64,000 nucleotides of DNA. It comes from JAICYJ01 sp963797565 (GTDB lineage Bacteria; Actinomycetota; Thermoleophilia; Gaiellales; JAICJC01). A model generated the notes under the pieces. The model ran no database searches. It was not told the origin of the DNA and saw only the letters and a program-made list of their open reading frames with translations. This document shows positions 35,116 to 43,701 of the stretch, piece after piece. The position numbers were made by a program, and so were the translations under genes. The stretch spans positions 62,001 to 126,000 of the forward strand of contig CAWCPM010000008.1 in NCBI GenBank assembly GCA_963797565.1, written 5' to 3'. The stretch's first letter is position 1, and each line of letters opens with the position of its first letter.

Positions 35116-36413
35116 AGCCGGATCAGGTCGCAGTCCTCGTCGCTCAGCGTACGGCAGTCGAGCAGCACCCGGCCCTCCTGCACGCGTGCGATCACCGGCG
35201 GGTCGCCCTCCCGCAGCCGCGCCGCCAGCTCGTCTCCGCCCTCAAGCGCGCAGGCGAAGCTGTCCAGCTCCAGCAACGGCAGCGCGCCCCCTCCCACCTT
35301 TGCCGTCGTCTCGATCAGCTCCCCGCCCAGCCGCCGGCAGAGCCGCTCGGCCCGCTCCCGCACCCGTTCGGCCGGCTCCCCCAGCGACCGCAGCACCGGT
35401 ATCTGAGCCAGCGCCTGAGCGGGATTGCGGTACAGCTCCAGCGTCGCCTCCAGCGCCGCCAGCGACAGCTTGTCGATCCGCATCGCGCGCGCCAGCGGGT
35501 GACGCTTCACCCGTCCCACGGCCTCGGCACTGCCCACGATGATCCCCGCCTGCGGCCCGCCCAGCAGCTTGTCTCCGGAGAAGCAGACCAGGTCGGCGCC
35601 CGCCTCGATGCTGGCCCGCGCCGTGGGCTCGTCCAGCAGGTCGGGCAGGTCGAGCAGCGCGCCGGAGCCGAGGTCGTCGATCAGGGCCACGTCTCCGCCC
35701 GCCACCTCCGCCAGCTCCTGCAGCCCGGGGTGGGCCGTGAAACCGACGATCCGGAAGTTCGACTGGTGCACCCGCAGGATCGCCCGCGTCTCGCTCGTGA
35801 TCGCCTTGCGATAGTCCGCGATGCTGGTGCGGTTGGTGGTGCCGACCTCCACCAGCCGCGCGCCCGACTGGGCGAGGATGTCGGGGATCCGGAAACCGTC
35901 GCCGATCTCGATCAGCTGACCGCGGCTGATCAGCACCTCGCCGCCGCCCGCCGTCGCCGCGAGGCACAGCAGCACCGCCGCCGCGTTGTTGTTCACGGCC
36001 AGCCCCGCCTCCGCGCCCGTCAGGCTGGACAGCAGCTCGGAGAGGTGGTCGTGCCGCGAGCCGCGCCGTCCTGCCGCCAGGTCGTACTCGAGCGTCGAGT
36101 AGCCCGCCGCCACCTCACCCACCCGCTCGATCGCAGCCTGCGCCAGCGGCGCCCGGCCCAGGTTGGTGTGGATGATCACCCCGGTCGCGTTCAGCACCGG
36201 ACGCAGGCTGGGCGGCCGTCCCAGCCGCCGTGCCGCCGCCTCCAGCAGGCCCTCCTGAGCGGGAGCATCCCCCGCCGCGCGCGCTTCCTGCAGCACCGCG
36301 CGCAGCGTTGCCACCACCTCCTGCCGTCCGTGCTCGTCGACCAGCGCCTCGCCCGCGCCGGAGCGCAGCAAAGCGTCAACTGAGGGCAGGTCGCGTAGCG
36401 GGTTGGCCGTCAT
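35112..36413 (-). CDS. selA: L-seryl-tRNA(Sec) selenium transferase
   Basis: 433 residues, PLP-dependent, making Sec-tRNA from Ser-tRNA(Sec) and selenophosphate. The N-terminal helical domain includes RPSLRPVLNATGVIIHTNLG-type sequence (LRPVLNATGVIIHTNLGRAP), and the PLP-binding Lys is in CFSGDKLLGGPQAG at residue 282. It pairs with selB in an overlapping two-gene unit. No selC (tRNA-Sec) or selD was found here. The divergent carboxypeptidase gene starts only 17 bp away. Confidence 0.95.
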   Translation of the reverse strand: MTANPLRDLPSVDALLRSGAGEALVDEHGRQEVVATLRAVLQEARAAGDAPAQEGLLEAAARRLGRPPSLRPVLNATGVIIHTNLGRAPLAQAAIERVGEVAAGYSTLEYDLAAGRRGSRHDHLSELLSSLTGAEAGLAVNNNAAAVLLCLAATAGGGEVLISRGQLIEIGDGFRIPDILAQSGARLVEVGTTNRTSIADYRKAITSETRAILRVHQSNFRIVGFTAHPGLQELAEVAGGDVALIDDLGSGALLDLPDLLDEPTARASIEAGADLVCFSGDKLLGGPQAGIIVGSAEAVGRVKRHPLARAMRIDKLSLAALEATLELYRNPAQALAQIPVLRSLGEPAERVRERAERLCRRLGGELIETTAKVGGGALPLLELDSFACALEGGDELAARLREGDPPVIARVQEGRVLLDCRTLSDEDCDLIRL

Positions 36414-36430
36414 GCCCTCGATTGTAGGGT

Positions 36431-37438
36431 GTGTCCGTGGCGACGAGACGTCCCCCGCTCTACTCGATGCAGGCAGGTCGTCGCCGGCGACGGCGGCTGC
36501 CGGCGGTTTCGCCGCTGCGCGCCGTGCTCGTGATCCTGCTGGTCGTCTTCATCGCGGCCGCCGCGGTGGTCATCTGGCGGGTGCTGCCGCTGACCGATCG
36601 ATCCGCCGGCGTGATCCCCCCGAGCGCCCTCACCGGCGTCGTGCCGCAGACCCCCGGGAACGGAACCCACGACGTGTCATCGCCGCTGAGCGCGGCCGGC
36701 GCCTCCACGCGCGCGCTTCCCGGTGTGCACGTCGCCGCCGGCATCGTCGTCGATGCCGGCTCCGGTCGCGTGCTCTGGAGCCACCGCCCGCACGCGCACC
36801 GGCCGATCGCGAGCCTCACGAAGCTGATGACCGCCCTCCTGTCCGAGCGGGGCGGCAGCATCAACCGGCGCTTCGTGGTGACCCCCGCGATGACCGGCGA
36901 GACCGGCTTCACGATCGGTCTGCACGCGGGCAGCAAGGTCAGCGTGCATGACATGCTTGCGGCCATGCTGATCGCCTCGGCCAACGACGCCGCCGATGCG
37001 CTGGCGGTGCACACGGCGGGCTCGGTGAAGGCGTTCGTCCGCCAGATGAACCATGAGGCGCGGAGGCTGAAGCTGTCCGACACGCACTACTCGAACCCGA
37101 GCGGGATCGTCGACGCCGGCAACCACAGCTCGGCGTGGGACGTCGCCGACCTCTCCCGGCAGGTGCTGGCCGTCGGCCCGCTGCGGCGCCTGGTCTCCTC
37201 CAAGTTCTACCGCCCCGCCGCGGGCGCGCCGTACGTGAACCGAAACGAGCTCCTGTGGACGTATCCCGGCGCCGGCGGCATCAAGACCGGCCAGACGACC
37301 CTGGCCGGCAACTGCCTGGCCGCCTCGGCCACCCGCGGCGGCCACACCCTGATCGCCGTGGAGCTGGGTGCGAGTGGCAGTGAGTTCGCCGCCGCGTCGC
37401 GGATGCTGAACTGGGGCTTCCACAAGGTGGCGAAGTGA
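36431..37438 (+). CDS. D-alanyl-D-alanine carboxypeptidase, S11 family
   Basis: 335 residues. A cytoplasmic basic N-terminus (AGRRRRRRLP) precedes one TM anchor (about 30-50), then a Ser/Thr linker and the penicillin-binding domain: S128-x-x-K131 (SLTK), S183-x-N185 (SAN) and K285-T-G. All three catalytic motifs are present. It trims the pentapeptide of peptidoglycan outside the membrane. The GTG start is not firmly fixed. Its stop overlaps the next gene by GTGA. Confidence 0.9.
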   Translation: MSVATRRPPLYSMQAGRRRRRRLPAVSPLRAVLVILLVVFIAAAAVVIWRVLPLTDRSAGVIPPSALTGVVPQTPGNGTHDVSSPLSAAGASTRALPGVHVAAGIVVDAGSGRVLWSHRPHAHRPIASLTKLMTALLSERGGSINRRFVVTPAMTGETGFTIGLHAGSKVSVHDMLAAMLIASANDAADALAVHTAGSVKAFVRQMNHEARRLKLSDTHYSNPSGIVDAGNHSSAWDVADLSRQVLAVGPLRRLVSSKFYRPAAGAPYVNRNELLWTYPGAGGIKTGQTTLAGNCLAASATRGGHTLIAVELGASGSEFAAASRMLNWGFHKVAK

Positions 37439-40377
37439 GCGGGCTGTTCGAGGGCTACCAGATCGTCTCGCCGCCGTTTGACGCGGACGACGGGCGGCGG
37501 CTCGCGGAGGAGCTGTTCGGTCGCCGCGGCGAGGCCACCGAGCTGGGCAGCCACCAGGACCGCAACTTCCTGATCACAGGCTCAGACGGCGGCCGCTCGG
37601 TGCTGAAGATCGCGAACCCGCACTTCGGCCACGACTCGCTGGAGATGCAGAACGCCGCCATGCACCACGTCGCGGCGGCCGGCCTGCCGTTTGCCACGCC
37701 GTTGCCGATCCCGTCGCTTCGCGGCAGCGAGATCGTGCCGGTCGACCGCGACGGCGAGACCTATGACGTGCGCATGACCAGCTGGGTGGACGGAGAGCCG
37801 ATGACCGAGGCGCGGCACCTCGACGGAAAGGCCCGTTCCGATCTGGGTGCGATCGCCGCCGAGGTGGCCCTGGCGCTGCAGGGCTTTGATCACCCCGCCG
37901 CCGACCGCGTGCTGCAGTGGGACCTCAAACACGCACGCGCGGTCGTTGACGGCCTCATCGGCCACGTCGGTGACTCCGCCCGCCGCGAGCTGGTGGAGCG
38001 CTCGATGCAGGTGCACGACCTCGCCCTGGAGCGCCTGGCCGCCGATCTGCGGGTGCAGGTGATCCATGGCGACGTGACCGACTTCAACGTGGTCGGCCGC
38101 CGCGACGGCGACGGCCGGCTGATGCCGTGCGGCCTGATCGACTTCGGCGACATGACGCGCAGCTACCTGGTGGCCGAGGCGGCGGTCGCGGCGGCCTCGC
38201 TGACCTGGCACGACCCGGATCACGCGCTGGCCGTGATCGTCGACGTCGTCTCGGGGTTTCACGCGCGCCTGCCCCTGACCGAGGCCGAGCTGGCGGCGGT
38301 GTTCCCGCTGGTGCTGGGACGCGCGGCCGGCGGCGCCGTCTCCACCTGGCAACAGGCCATGGCCGAGCCCGGCAACCGCTACGCGAATGATCTGATCGAG
38401 ATCGACTGGGGCTCGCTGGCCGCCGTCGCAGCCGTCGACGCCGACCTGGCCGAGGCCGCCTGCCGCGCCGCATGCGGCATGGATCCGCACCCGGCATCGG
38501 CCGCCCTCGGGCGCCATCTTGCCGGGCTCACGCTGGTGCCGCCGATCGACCTGAGGGGCCGTGTGCCGAGGCTCGTCGACCTGGCCGTTGCCTCTCCTGA
38601 GTACGCCCATGGCGAGTGGGAGACCGCCGCCGGCGTCGCCGCTGCGGCCGCTGTCGATGCCGGTAAGCTGGCGGTCGGGCGCTACGGCGAGGCGCGGCTT
38701 CACCGCTCCGGGCGGCCTGCCGCCGTCGCGCCGGCCACCGTGCACCTGGGGGTCGACCTGTTCGCCGATGCCGGCGAGCCCGTGCGCTGCCCGCTCGATG
38801 CGCGCGTTGTCTCAAGTGGCGACGACCGCGTCACGCTGGAATCAGACCTGCCCGGCCACGGCAGCTACCGGATCGTGCTGGAGGGGATCACACCGGCCGA
38901 GCCGCTGACCGCCGGCGCGGGGGAGCTGCTCGGCACCGTCGCGGAGTCCCCGGGCCGGCCGCTGCCGCACCTGCACATCCAGCTCGCGCTGTGCGACGCC
39001 GACCCGCCGCCGGGCTGGGCGCGACCCTCGCAGCGGGAGGCGTGGATGAGCCTCTGCCCCGACCCCTCGGCGCTGGCCGGGATCAACGCGGAGGCACCGG
39101 CTCCCGCCCGCGACGCCGTCTTCGACATGCGCGCCGGCGTGGTTGCCAGCGCCCAGCTCCTGTACTACCGACACCCGCCGCGGATGGTGCGCGGGTGGCG
39201 GCACCGCCTCTACGACGAGGACGGCCGCCCCTACCTGGACATGGTCAACAACGTGGCGGTGCTGGGGCACAGCCACCCGGCCGTGGCCGCGGCCGCGCAG
39301 CGTGCCCTGCGGCTGCTGAACACGAACTCGCGCTTCCTGTACGACGGCATGTCACGGTTCGCCGCGCGGCTGGCCGAGCTGCTACCGGATTCGCTGGACC
39401 GGGTGTTCCTGGTCAGCACCGGCAGCGAGGCCAACGACCTGGCGCTGCGCCTGGCCCGAACCTACACCGGCCGCCACGACGTGATCGCGGTGGCCGGCGC
39501 CTACCACGGCTGGACGACCGCCACCTACGACGTCGGCACCTCGCTGTTCGACAACCCGGCCGCTGCCCTGGAGCCGCCGCCGGGCCTGCGGGTCGTGCCC
39601 CAGGCAAACACCTACCGCGGCGCGTACGGGCTCGACGATCCGCAGGCCGGCGCCCGCTACGCGGAGCCGGTGCGCGATGCCGCCGAGGGGGCGGCCGCGT
39701 TCATCTGCGAGCCGGTGCTGGGCAACGCGGGAGGCGTGCTGGCCCCGCCCGGCTACCTCGAGCATGCCTTCCGGTACGTCCGCGAGGCCGGCGGCGTCTG
39801 CATCGCCGACGAGGTGCAGGTGGGCTACGGGCGCCTGGGCGAGTGGTTCTGGGCGTTCCAGCAGCAGGGCGTCGTGCCCGACATCGTCACCATCGCGAAG
39901 GCGACGGGCAACGGCCATCCGGTCGGCGCCGTCATCACCACCGAGCCGATCGCCGCAGCCTTCCACCGCAACGCCGGGTTCTTCAGCTCCGTCGGCGGCT
40001 CGCCGCTTTCGTGTGAGATCGGCATCGCCGTGCTGGACGCCATCCGCGACGAGGGTTTGCAGGAGAACGCGGCGCGGGTCGGATCGCACCTGCGCGGCCG
40101 CCTGCTGGAGCTGGCCCAGCGCCACCCGCTGATCGGGGCGGTGCACGGCAGCGGGCTGTACCTGGGCGCCGAGCTGGTGCGCGACCGCGAGGCGGCCACT
40201 CCGGCGTCCGCCGAGGCCTACGCGCTGTGCGAGCGCATGCGCGAGCTGGGCGTGATCGTGCAGCCGACCGGCGACCACGAGAACGTGCTCAAGATCAAGC
40301 CGCCGCTCTGCATCGAGCTCGAGGACGCGGACATGTTCGCCGACACGCTCGACCGCGTGCTGACCGACGGCTGGTAG
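37435..40377 (+). CDS. Three-domain fusion: APH-type kinase, M23-like domain, class III aminotransferase
   Basis: 980 residues, GTG start coupled to the carboxypeptidase. Domain 1 (about 1-350) is an aminoglycoside/choline-kinase-like phosphotransferase with H211-G-D213 and the D236FGD metal motif. Domain 2 (about 420-530) is an M23/lysostaphin-like fold with intact zinc-site residues H437xxxD441 and H512xH514. Domain 3 (about 550-980) is a class III PLP aminotransferase with D792 in ADEVQVGYG and the PLP Lys K822 in IAKATGNG. It resembles ethanolamine-phosphate phospho-lyase/alanine-glyoxylate-type enzymes fused to a kinase; the pair could phosphorylate then eliminate an amino alcohol. No signal peptide, so the M23 domain is presumably not acting on the wall. 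Confidence 0.85.
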   Translation: MSGLFEGYQIVSPPFDADDGRRLAEELFGRRGEATELGSHQDRNFLITGSDGGRSVLKIANPHFGHDSLEMQNAAMHHVAAAGLPFATPLPIPSLRGSEIVPVDRDGETYDVRMTSWVDGEPMTEARHLDGKARSDLGAIAAEVALALQGFDHPAADRVLQWDLKHARAVVDGLIGHVGDSARRELVERSMQVHDLALERLAADLRVQVIHGDVTDFNVVGRRDGDGRLMPCGLIDFGDMTRSYLVAEAAVAAASLTWHDPDHALAVIVDVVSGFHARLPLTEAELAAVFPLVLGRAAGGAVSTWQQAMAEPGNRYANDLIEIDWGSLAAVAAVDADLAEAACRAACGMDPHPASAALGRHLAGLTLVPPIDLRGRVPRLVDLAVASPEYAHGEWETAAGVAAAAAVDAGKLAVGRYGEARLHRSGRPAAVAPATVHLGVDLFADAGEPVRCPLDARVVSSGDDRVTLESDLPGHGSYRIVLEGITPAEPLTAGAGELLGTVAESPGRPLPHLHIQLALCDADPPPGWARPSQREAWMSLCPDPSALAGINAEAPAPARDAVFDMRAGVVASAQLLYYRHPPRMVRGWRHRLYDEDGRPYLDMVNNVAVLGHSHPAVAAAAQRALRLLNTNSRFLYDGMSRFAARLAELLPDSLDRVFLVSTGSEANDLALRLARTYTGRHDVIAVAGAYHGWTTATYDVGTSLFDNPAAALEPPPGLRVVPQANTYRGAYGLDDPQAGARYAEPVRDAAEGAAAFICEPVLGNAGGVLAPPGYLEHAFRYVREAGGVCIADEVQVGYGRLGEWFWAFQQQGVVPDIVTIAKATGNGHPVGAVITTEPIAAAFHRNAGFFSSVGGSPLSCEIGIAVLDAIRDEGLQENAARVGSHLRGRLLELAQRHPLIGAVHGSGLYLGAELVRDREAATPASAEAYALCERMRELGVIVQPTGDHENVLKIKPPLCIELEDADMFADTLDRVLTDGW

Positions 40378-40387
40378 CCGCCGGGAG

Positions 40388-41216
40388 CTAGAAGCCGCGG
40401 TGCAGGTAGCTGGCCTCCATGCCCAGCACCAGCAGCCCGATCAGCCCGATGTAGACGACCCCGATCGTGAGCCGCTGGCGCCAGGGGGTGGCGTAGTAGG
40501 CCTGTGCCTGCGGATCGTTGCGGTGTCCCCAGCGGTGGAACAGCTCGTAGCAGCCCAGCACCGCGATCACCAGGATCAGCGGGTTGGGGTGCCAGAAGAA
40601 CAGCAGCGCCACCACGAACACGCCGACGAACCAGAACGCCGGGTGAAACGCCGCCGCGGCCCGCCCGCCGTCCAGCGGCACCACCGGGATCAGGTTGAAC
40701 AGGTTCAGGAAGAACGCGGTGTAAGCGACCGCCCGCAGCAGGTCGCTGTCGGTCGCGACCGCCGCGGCCAGGCAGACGCGGCGCCCCGAGCGTACCCAGC
40801 ACCGGGCCGGCCAGGCCCACCTTGGCCTCGGCCCAGGCGTTCTTCGGCATCTCCTTCATGCCCACGAACGCGCCCAGGAAGGGGATGAACATCGGCGCCG
40901 AGGCGGGCACGCCCTCGCGTCGCAGCTGGATCACGTGGCCCATCTCGTGCACCATCAGAAGCACCATGAACCCGAGCGCGAACCGCCAGCCCCAGATGCT
41001 GGTGTAGGCCGCCAGGGAGACCAGGAACGTGGCGCTGAATGCGAACAGCTTGACGTTCTTGAGGACGAGCAGCAGCGGCCAGGCGACCTTCCAGATCAAA
41101 AGCGCCATGCCGGTGAAGGGCGCCAGCAGGCGCTTCAGCCAGTGCTTCTGCTGCTGCGGCGGCGGCTCGATCGAGGCCGGCGGCAGCGGATCGAAGTGCT
41201 CGGAGTCCCAGCTCAT
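40388..41216 (-). CDS. Site-2-protease-family (M50) intramembrane metalloprotease, one apparent frameshift
   Basis: About 275 residues after joining two frames. From ATG 41216 the N-terminus is MSWDSEHFDPLPPASIEPPP, then membrane helices. The zinc motif HEMGH is at residues 90-94. The frame breaks between GPVLGTLG and the downstream LNLFNLIPVVPLDGGRA (third zinc ligand Asp in the N-x2-P-x3-LDGG motif), near 40775-40790. The C-terminal part has further helices and ends ASYLHRGF. It would cut membrane-bound regulators. The start overlaps the MoaD-MoaE stop by ATGA. Confidence 0.8.
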
Positions 41217-41857
41217 CCGCTGCCCTCCCGCCCGATCCACTCCTCGCCGCCCTCGAACACCTCTTTCTTCCACACCGGAACCGTCTGCTTGAGCGTGTCG
41301 ATGGCGTCGCGGCAGGCGTCCAGGGCCGCGCCGCGGTGCGGCGCCGACACGGCGATGATCACGCTCGCCTCGCCGATCGGAACGTGGCCGGTGCGGTGGC
41401 CCATCGCCACCCGCGTGACGCCGTGGCGCTCGATCACACCTTCCGCGATCCTGGCCATCTCGGCCTCGGCCATCTCCGGATAGGCGTCGTACTCGAGGTG
41501 TATGACGGCGCGACCGCGGCTGTGGTCGCGGGTGGTGCCGATGAAGGTCGCGATGGCTCCGTCTCCCGGGTCGCCCACCTCGGCCACGATCGCGGCCAGG
41601 TCGAGCGGCTCCGGCTGGACGCGGAAGCCGCCACCCGACACGGGCGGGATCACCGCCACCTCGTCGCCGTCCTGCAGCGGCTGGCCGCGGTCGGCGTACT
41701 CGCGGTTCCGGGCATAGGCGATCCCGGGCGGCTCGTCGCCGAGGGCCAGCGCCGGCCACACGTCGCCGATGCAGGAGCCGCCGTCCAGCTCGATCTCGCG
41801 CACGCCCTCGCCCGCGCGCTCGCGCAGTGCTGCGAACAGCCTCACCGTGATCCTCAT
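41213..41857 (-). CDS. moaX: Molybdopterin synthase, fused MoaD-MoaE (MoaX-like)
   Basis: 214 residues from ATG 41857 (an ATG at 41890 adds 11 residues). Residues 1-~80 are MoaD (ITVRLFAALRERAG ... DEVAVIPPVSGGG); the Gly-Gly normally at its C-terminus is internal. Residues ~85-214 are MoaE with FIGTTRDHSRGR, HRTGHVPIGEASV and the catalytic PVWKKEVFEGGEEW. The enzyme converts cPMP to molybdopterin; a similar fusion (MoaX) is known in mycobacteria, where it is cleaved to free MoaD. A TTGACA on the minus strand at 41916-41921 may be its -35 box, favouring the shorter start. Confidence 0.9.
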   Translation of the reverse strand: MRITVRLFAALRERAGEGVREIELDGGSCIGDVWPALALGDEPPGIAYARNREYADRGQPLQDGDEVAVIPPVSGGGFRVQPEPLDLAAIVAEVGDPGDGAIATFIGTTRDHSRGRAVIHLEYDAYPEMAEAEMARIAEGVIERHGVTRVAMGHRTGHVPIGEASVIIAVSAPHRGAALDACRDAIDTLKQTVPVWKKEVFEGGEEWIGREGSG

Positions 41858-41954
41858 ACGCACAGCGTACTTGTCGGCAATTTCACGCATCTTGCGAAGT
41901 TTTTCGCTGCGGCCCTGTCAACCCCGCTGCGGCGGCTGGTAGGTTCTCGCGCAC

Positions 41955-42054
41955 AGAGCCCCGGACGCAGATGCGGCTCCGTTGGAGGCTCGGGAGCACC
42001 GGTTCGCCGGACACCCGAGCCGATGAAGGCGGAGGACGCGGCAGCCGGGGCTCT
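41955..42054 (+). ncRNA. Candidate structured RNA in the leader of methylmalonyl-CoA mutase
   Basis: A 10-bp perfect closing stem (AGAGCCCCGG at 41955-41964 with CCGGGGCTCT at 42045-42054) encloses at least two further helices: GGCTCGGG/CCCGAGCC (41987-41994 with 42014-42021) capped by CCGG-TTCG-CCGG, and CTCCG/CGGAG (41977-41981 with 42030-42034). Unpaired GATGAAGG links them. It ends 20 nt before the ATG at 42075, and no Shine-Dalgarno is visible between. It does not match the cobalamin, SAM, TPP, Moco or c-di-AMP riboswitch consensus as I know them. The strand is not proven; the TTCG loop and the adjacency favour plus. Confidence 0.45.
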
Positions 42055-42074
42055 CGCATGTCTAACATCACGCG

Positions 42075-43652
42075 ATGGCGGACGACGAGCAGCGGCGCAC
42101 CGACTCCGGTATCCCCGTGCGTCCGTTCTACTCGGACGCCGACGGCGCCGACCGCCCCGACCCCGGCAGCTACCCGTACACGCGTGGCGTGCGCAGGGAT
42201 GGCTACCGGCAGCGTGCCTGGACGATGCGCCAGTACGCCGGCTTCTCCTCTGCCGAGGAGACCAACACCCGCTTCCGGCTGCTGCTGGACCGGGGGCAGA
42301 CCGGTCTGTCGGTGGCCTTCGACCTGCCCACCCAGCTGGGCCTCGACTCCGACCACCCGCTCGCTCGCGGCGAGGTCGGTCGCACCGGTGTCGCGATCGA
42401 CTCGATCGAGGACATGCGGCTGCTGATGGCCGGGATCCCGCTCGGCGACGTCTCGACGTCGATGACCATCAACGCGCCCGGCTCGCTGCTTCTGCTGCTC
42501 TACGAGCTGGTGGCCGAGGAGCAGGGCGTCGCCTCGGAGCGGCTGTCCGGCACGATCCAGAACGACATCCTGAAGGAGTACATCGCCCGGGGCAACTACA
42601 TCTTCCCGGCCCGGCCCAGCATGCGGCTGACCGTGGACACCTTCCGTTACTGCACTGAGCGGCTGCCGCGCTGGAACACGATCTCGATCTCGGGCTACCA
42701 CATCCGGGAGGCGGGCTCGACGGCCGCCCAGGAGCTGGCCTTCACCATCGCCAACGGCATCGCCTACGTGCAGGCGGCGGTGGACGCGGGCCTCGAGGTG
42801 GATGCGTTCGCGCAGCGCCTGTCCTTCTTCTTCAACGCGCACAACGACTTCTTCCAGGAGGTCGCCAAGTTCCGCGCCGCCCGCATGCTGTGGGCCGAGC
42901 TGATGCGCGAGCGCTTCGGAGCCGGGGATGAGCGCAGCCTGATGCTGCGCTTCCACGCCCAGACCGGTGGCTCCACCCTGACCGCGCAGCAGCCCGAGAA
43001 CAACATCGTACGGGTTGCGATCCAGGCCTTCTCGGCGGTCTGCGGAGGCGGCCAGAGCCTGCACACGAACGGGTTCGACGAGGCGCTGGCGCTGCCCACC
43101 GAGCGCAGCGCAACGATCGCGCTGCGCACGCAGCAGATCCTGGCAACCGAGGCCGGCGGCACGAGCACCGCCGATCCACTGGGCGGCAGCTACTACATCG
43201 AGGCGCTGACCACCGCGCTGGCCGATCAGGCGCGTGAGCTGATCGCGGAGATCGACCGGATGGGCGGCGCGGTCGCGGCCGTCGAGCAGGGCTGGGTGCA
43301 GGATCAGATCGAGCAGGCCGCGTTCGCCCACCACCGCCGCGTGCAGTCCGGCGAGGAGGTGATCGTCGGCGTCAACCGGTACACCGAGGGCAGCGGCGAG
43401 CAGATCGAGCTGCACACGATCGACCCCGAGGCGGAGCGGCGGCAGGTCGAACGCACCCAGGCGTTGCGGGCGCGGCGTGACGCCGGTTCGGTCGAGCAGG
43501 CTCTGGCCGAGGTCGGCCGCGCAGCCGCCGGCGAGGACAACCTGCTGCCGCCGATGCGAGACGCGTTGCGCGTCGAGGCAACGGTGGGCGAGGTGTGCGA
43601 GGTGCTTCGCGGTTCCTGGGGCACGTACGACGCCCACGGGGCGCGCGGATGA
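42075..43652 (+). CDS. Methylmalonyl-CoA mutase large (catalytic) subunit, without B12 domain
   Basis: 525 residues. It interconverts methylmalonyl-CoA and succinyl-CoA using adenosylcobalamin. Signatures include YPYTRGVRRDGYRQRAWTMR, RQYAGFSSAEETN, GLSVAFDLPTQLGLDSDHP and RFHAQTGGSTLTAQQPENN. The C-terminal B12-binding domain is absent, as in split enzymes where a ~140-residue partner carries the cofactor; no such partner is in the window. The leader contains a candidate structured RNA. Ethylmalonyl- or isobutyryl-CoA mutase remain possible alternatives, since the paralogues are similar. Confidence 0.92.
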   Translation: MADDEQRRTDSGIPVRPFYSDADGADRPDPGSYPYTRGVRRDGYRQRAWTMRQYAGFSSAEETNTRFRLLLDRGQTGLSVAFDLPTQLGLDSDHPLARGEVGRTGVAIDSIEDMRLLMAGIPLGDVSTSMTINAPGSLLLLLYELVAEEQGVASERLSGTIQNDILKEYIARGNYIFPARPSMRLTVDTFRYCTERLPRWNTISISGYHIREAGSTAAQELAFTIANGIAYVQAAVDAGLEVDAFAQRLSFFFNAHNDFFQEVAKFRAARMLWAELMRERFGAGDERSLMLRFHAQTGGSTLTAQQPENNIVRVAIQAFSAVCGGGQSLHTNGFDEALALPTERSATIALRTQQILATEAGGTSTADPLGGSYYIEALTTALADQARELIAEIDRMGGAVAAVEQGWVQDQIEQAAFAHHRRVQSGEEVIVGVNRYTEGSGEQIELHTIDPEAERRQVERTQALRARRDAGSVEQALAEVGRAAAGEDNLLPPMRDALRVEATVGEVCEVLRGSWGTYDAHGARG

Positions 43653-43701
43653 GCGCTCCCCGCGGCGCCGCGGACGGCGCCTTCTTGGTACCTTGACCGC
43701 G

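Noticed and set aside
41955..42054. SAM-I-like riboswitch, from the string GCCGATGAAGGC
   Set aside because: The SAM-I core (GGCAACC and the surrounding helices) is absent; only a short stretch is similar.
41955..42054. Moco riboswitch for the divergent moaDE gene
   Set aside because: The element lies upstream of the probable moaDE promoter and does not show the Moco motif pattern I know; it was kept only as an unclassified structure.
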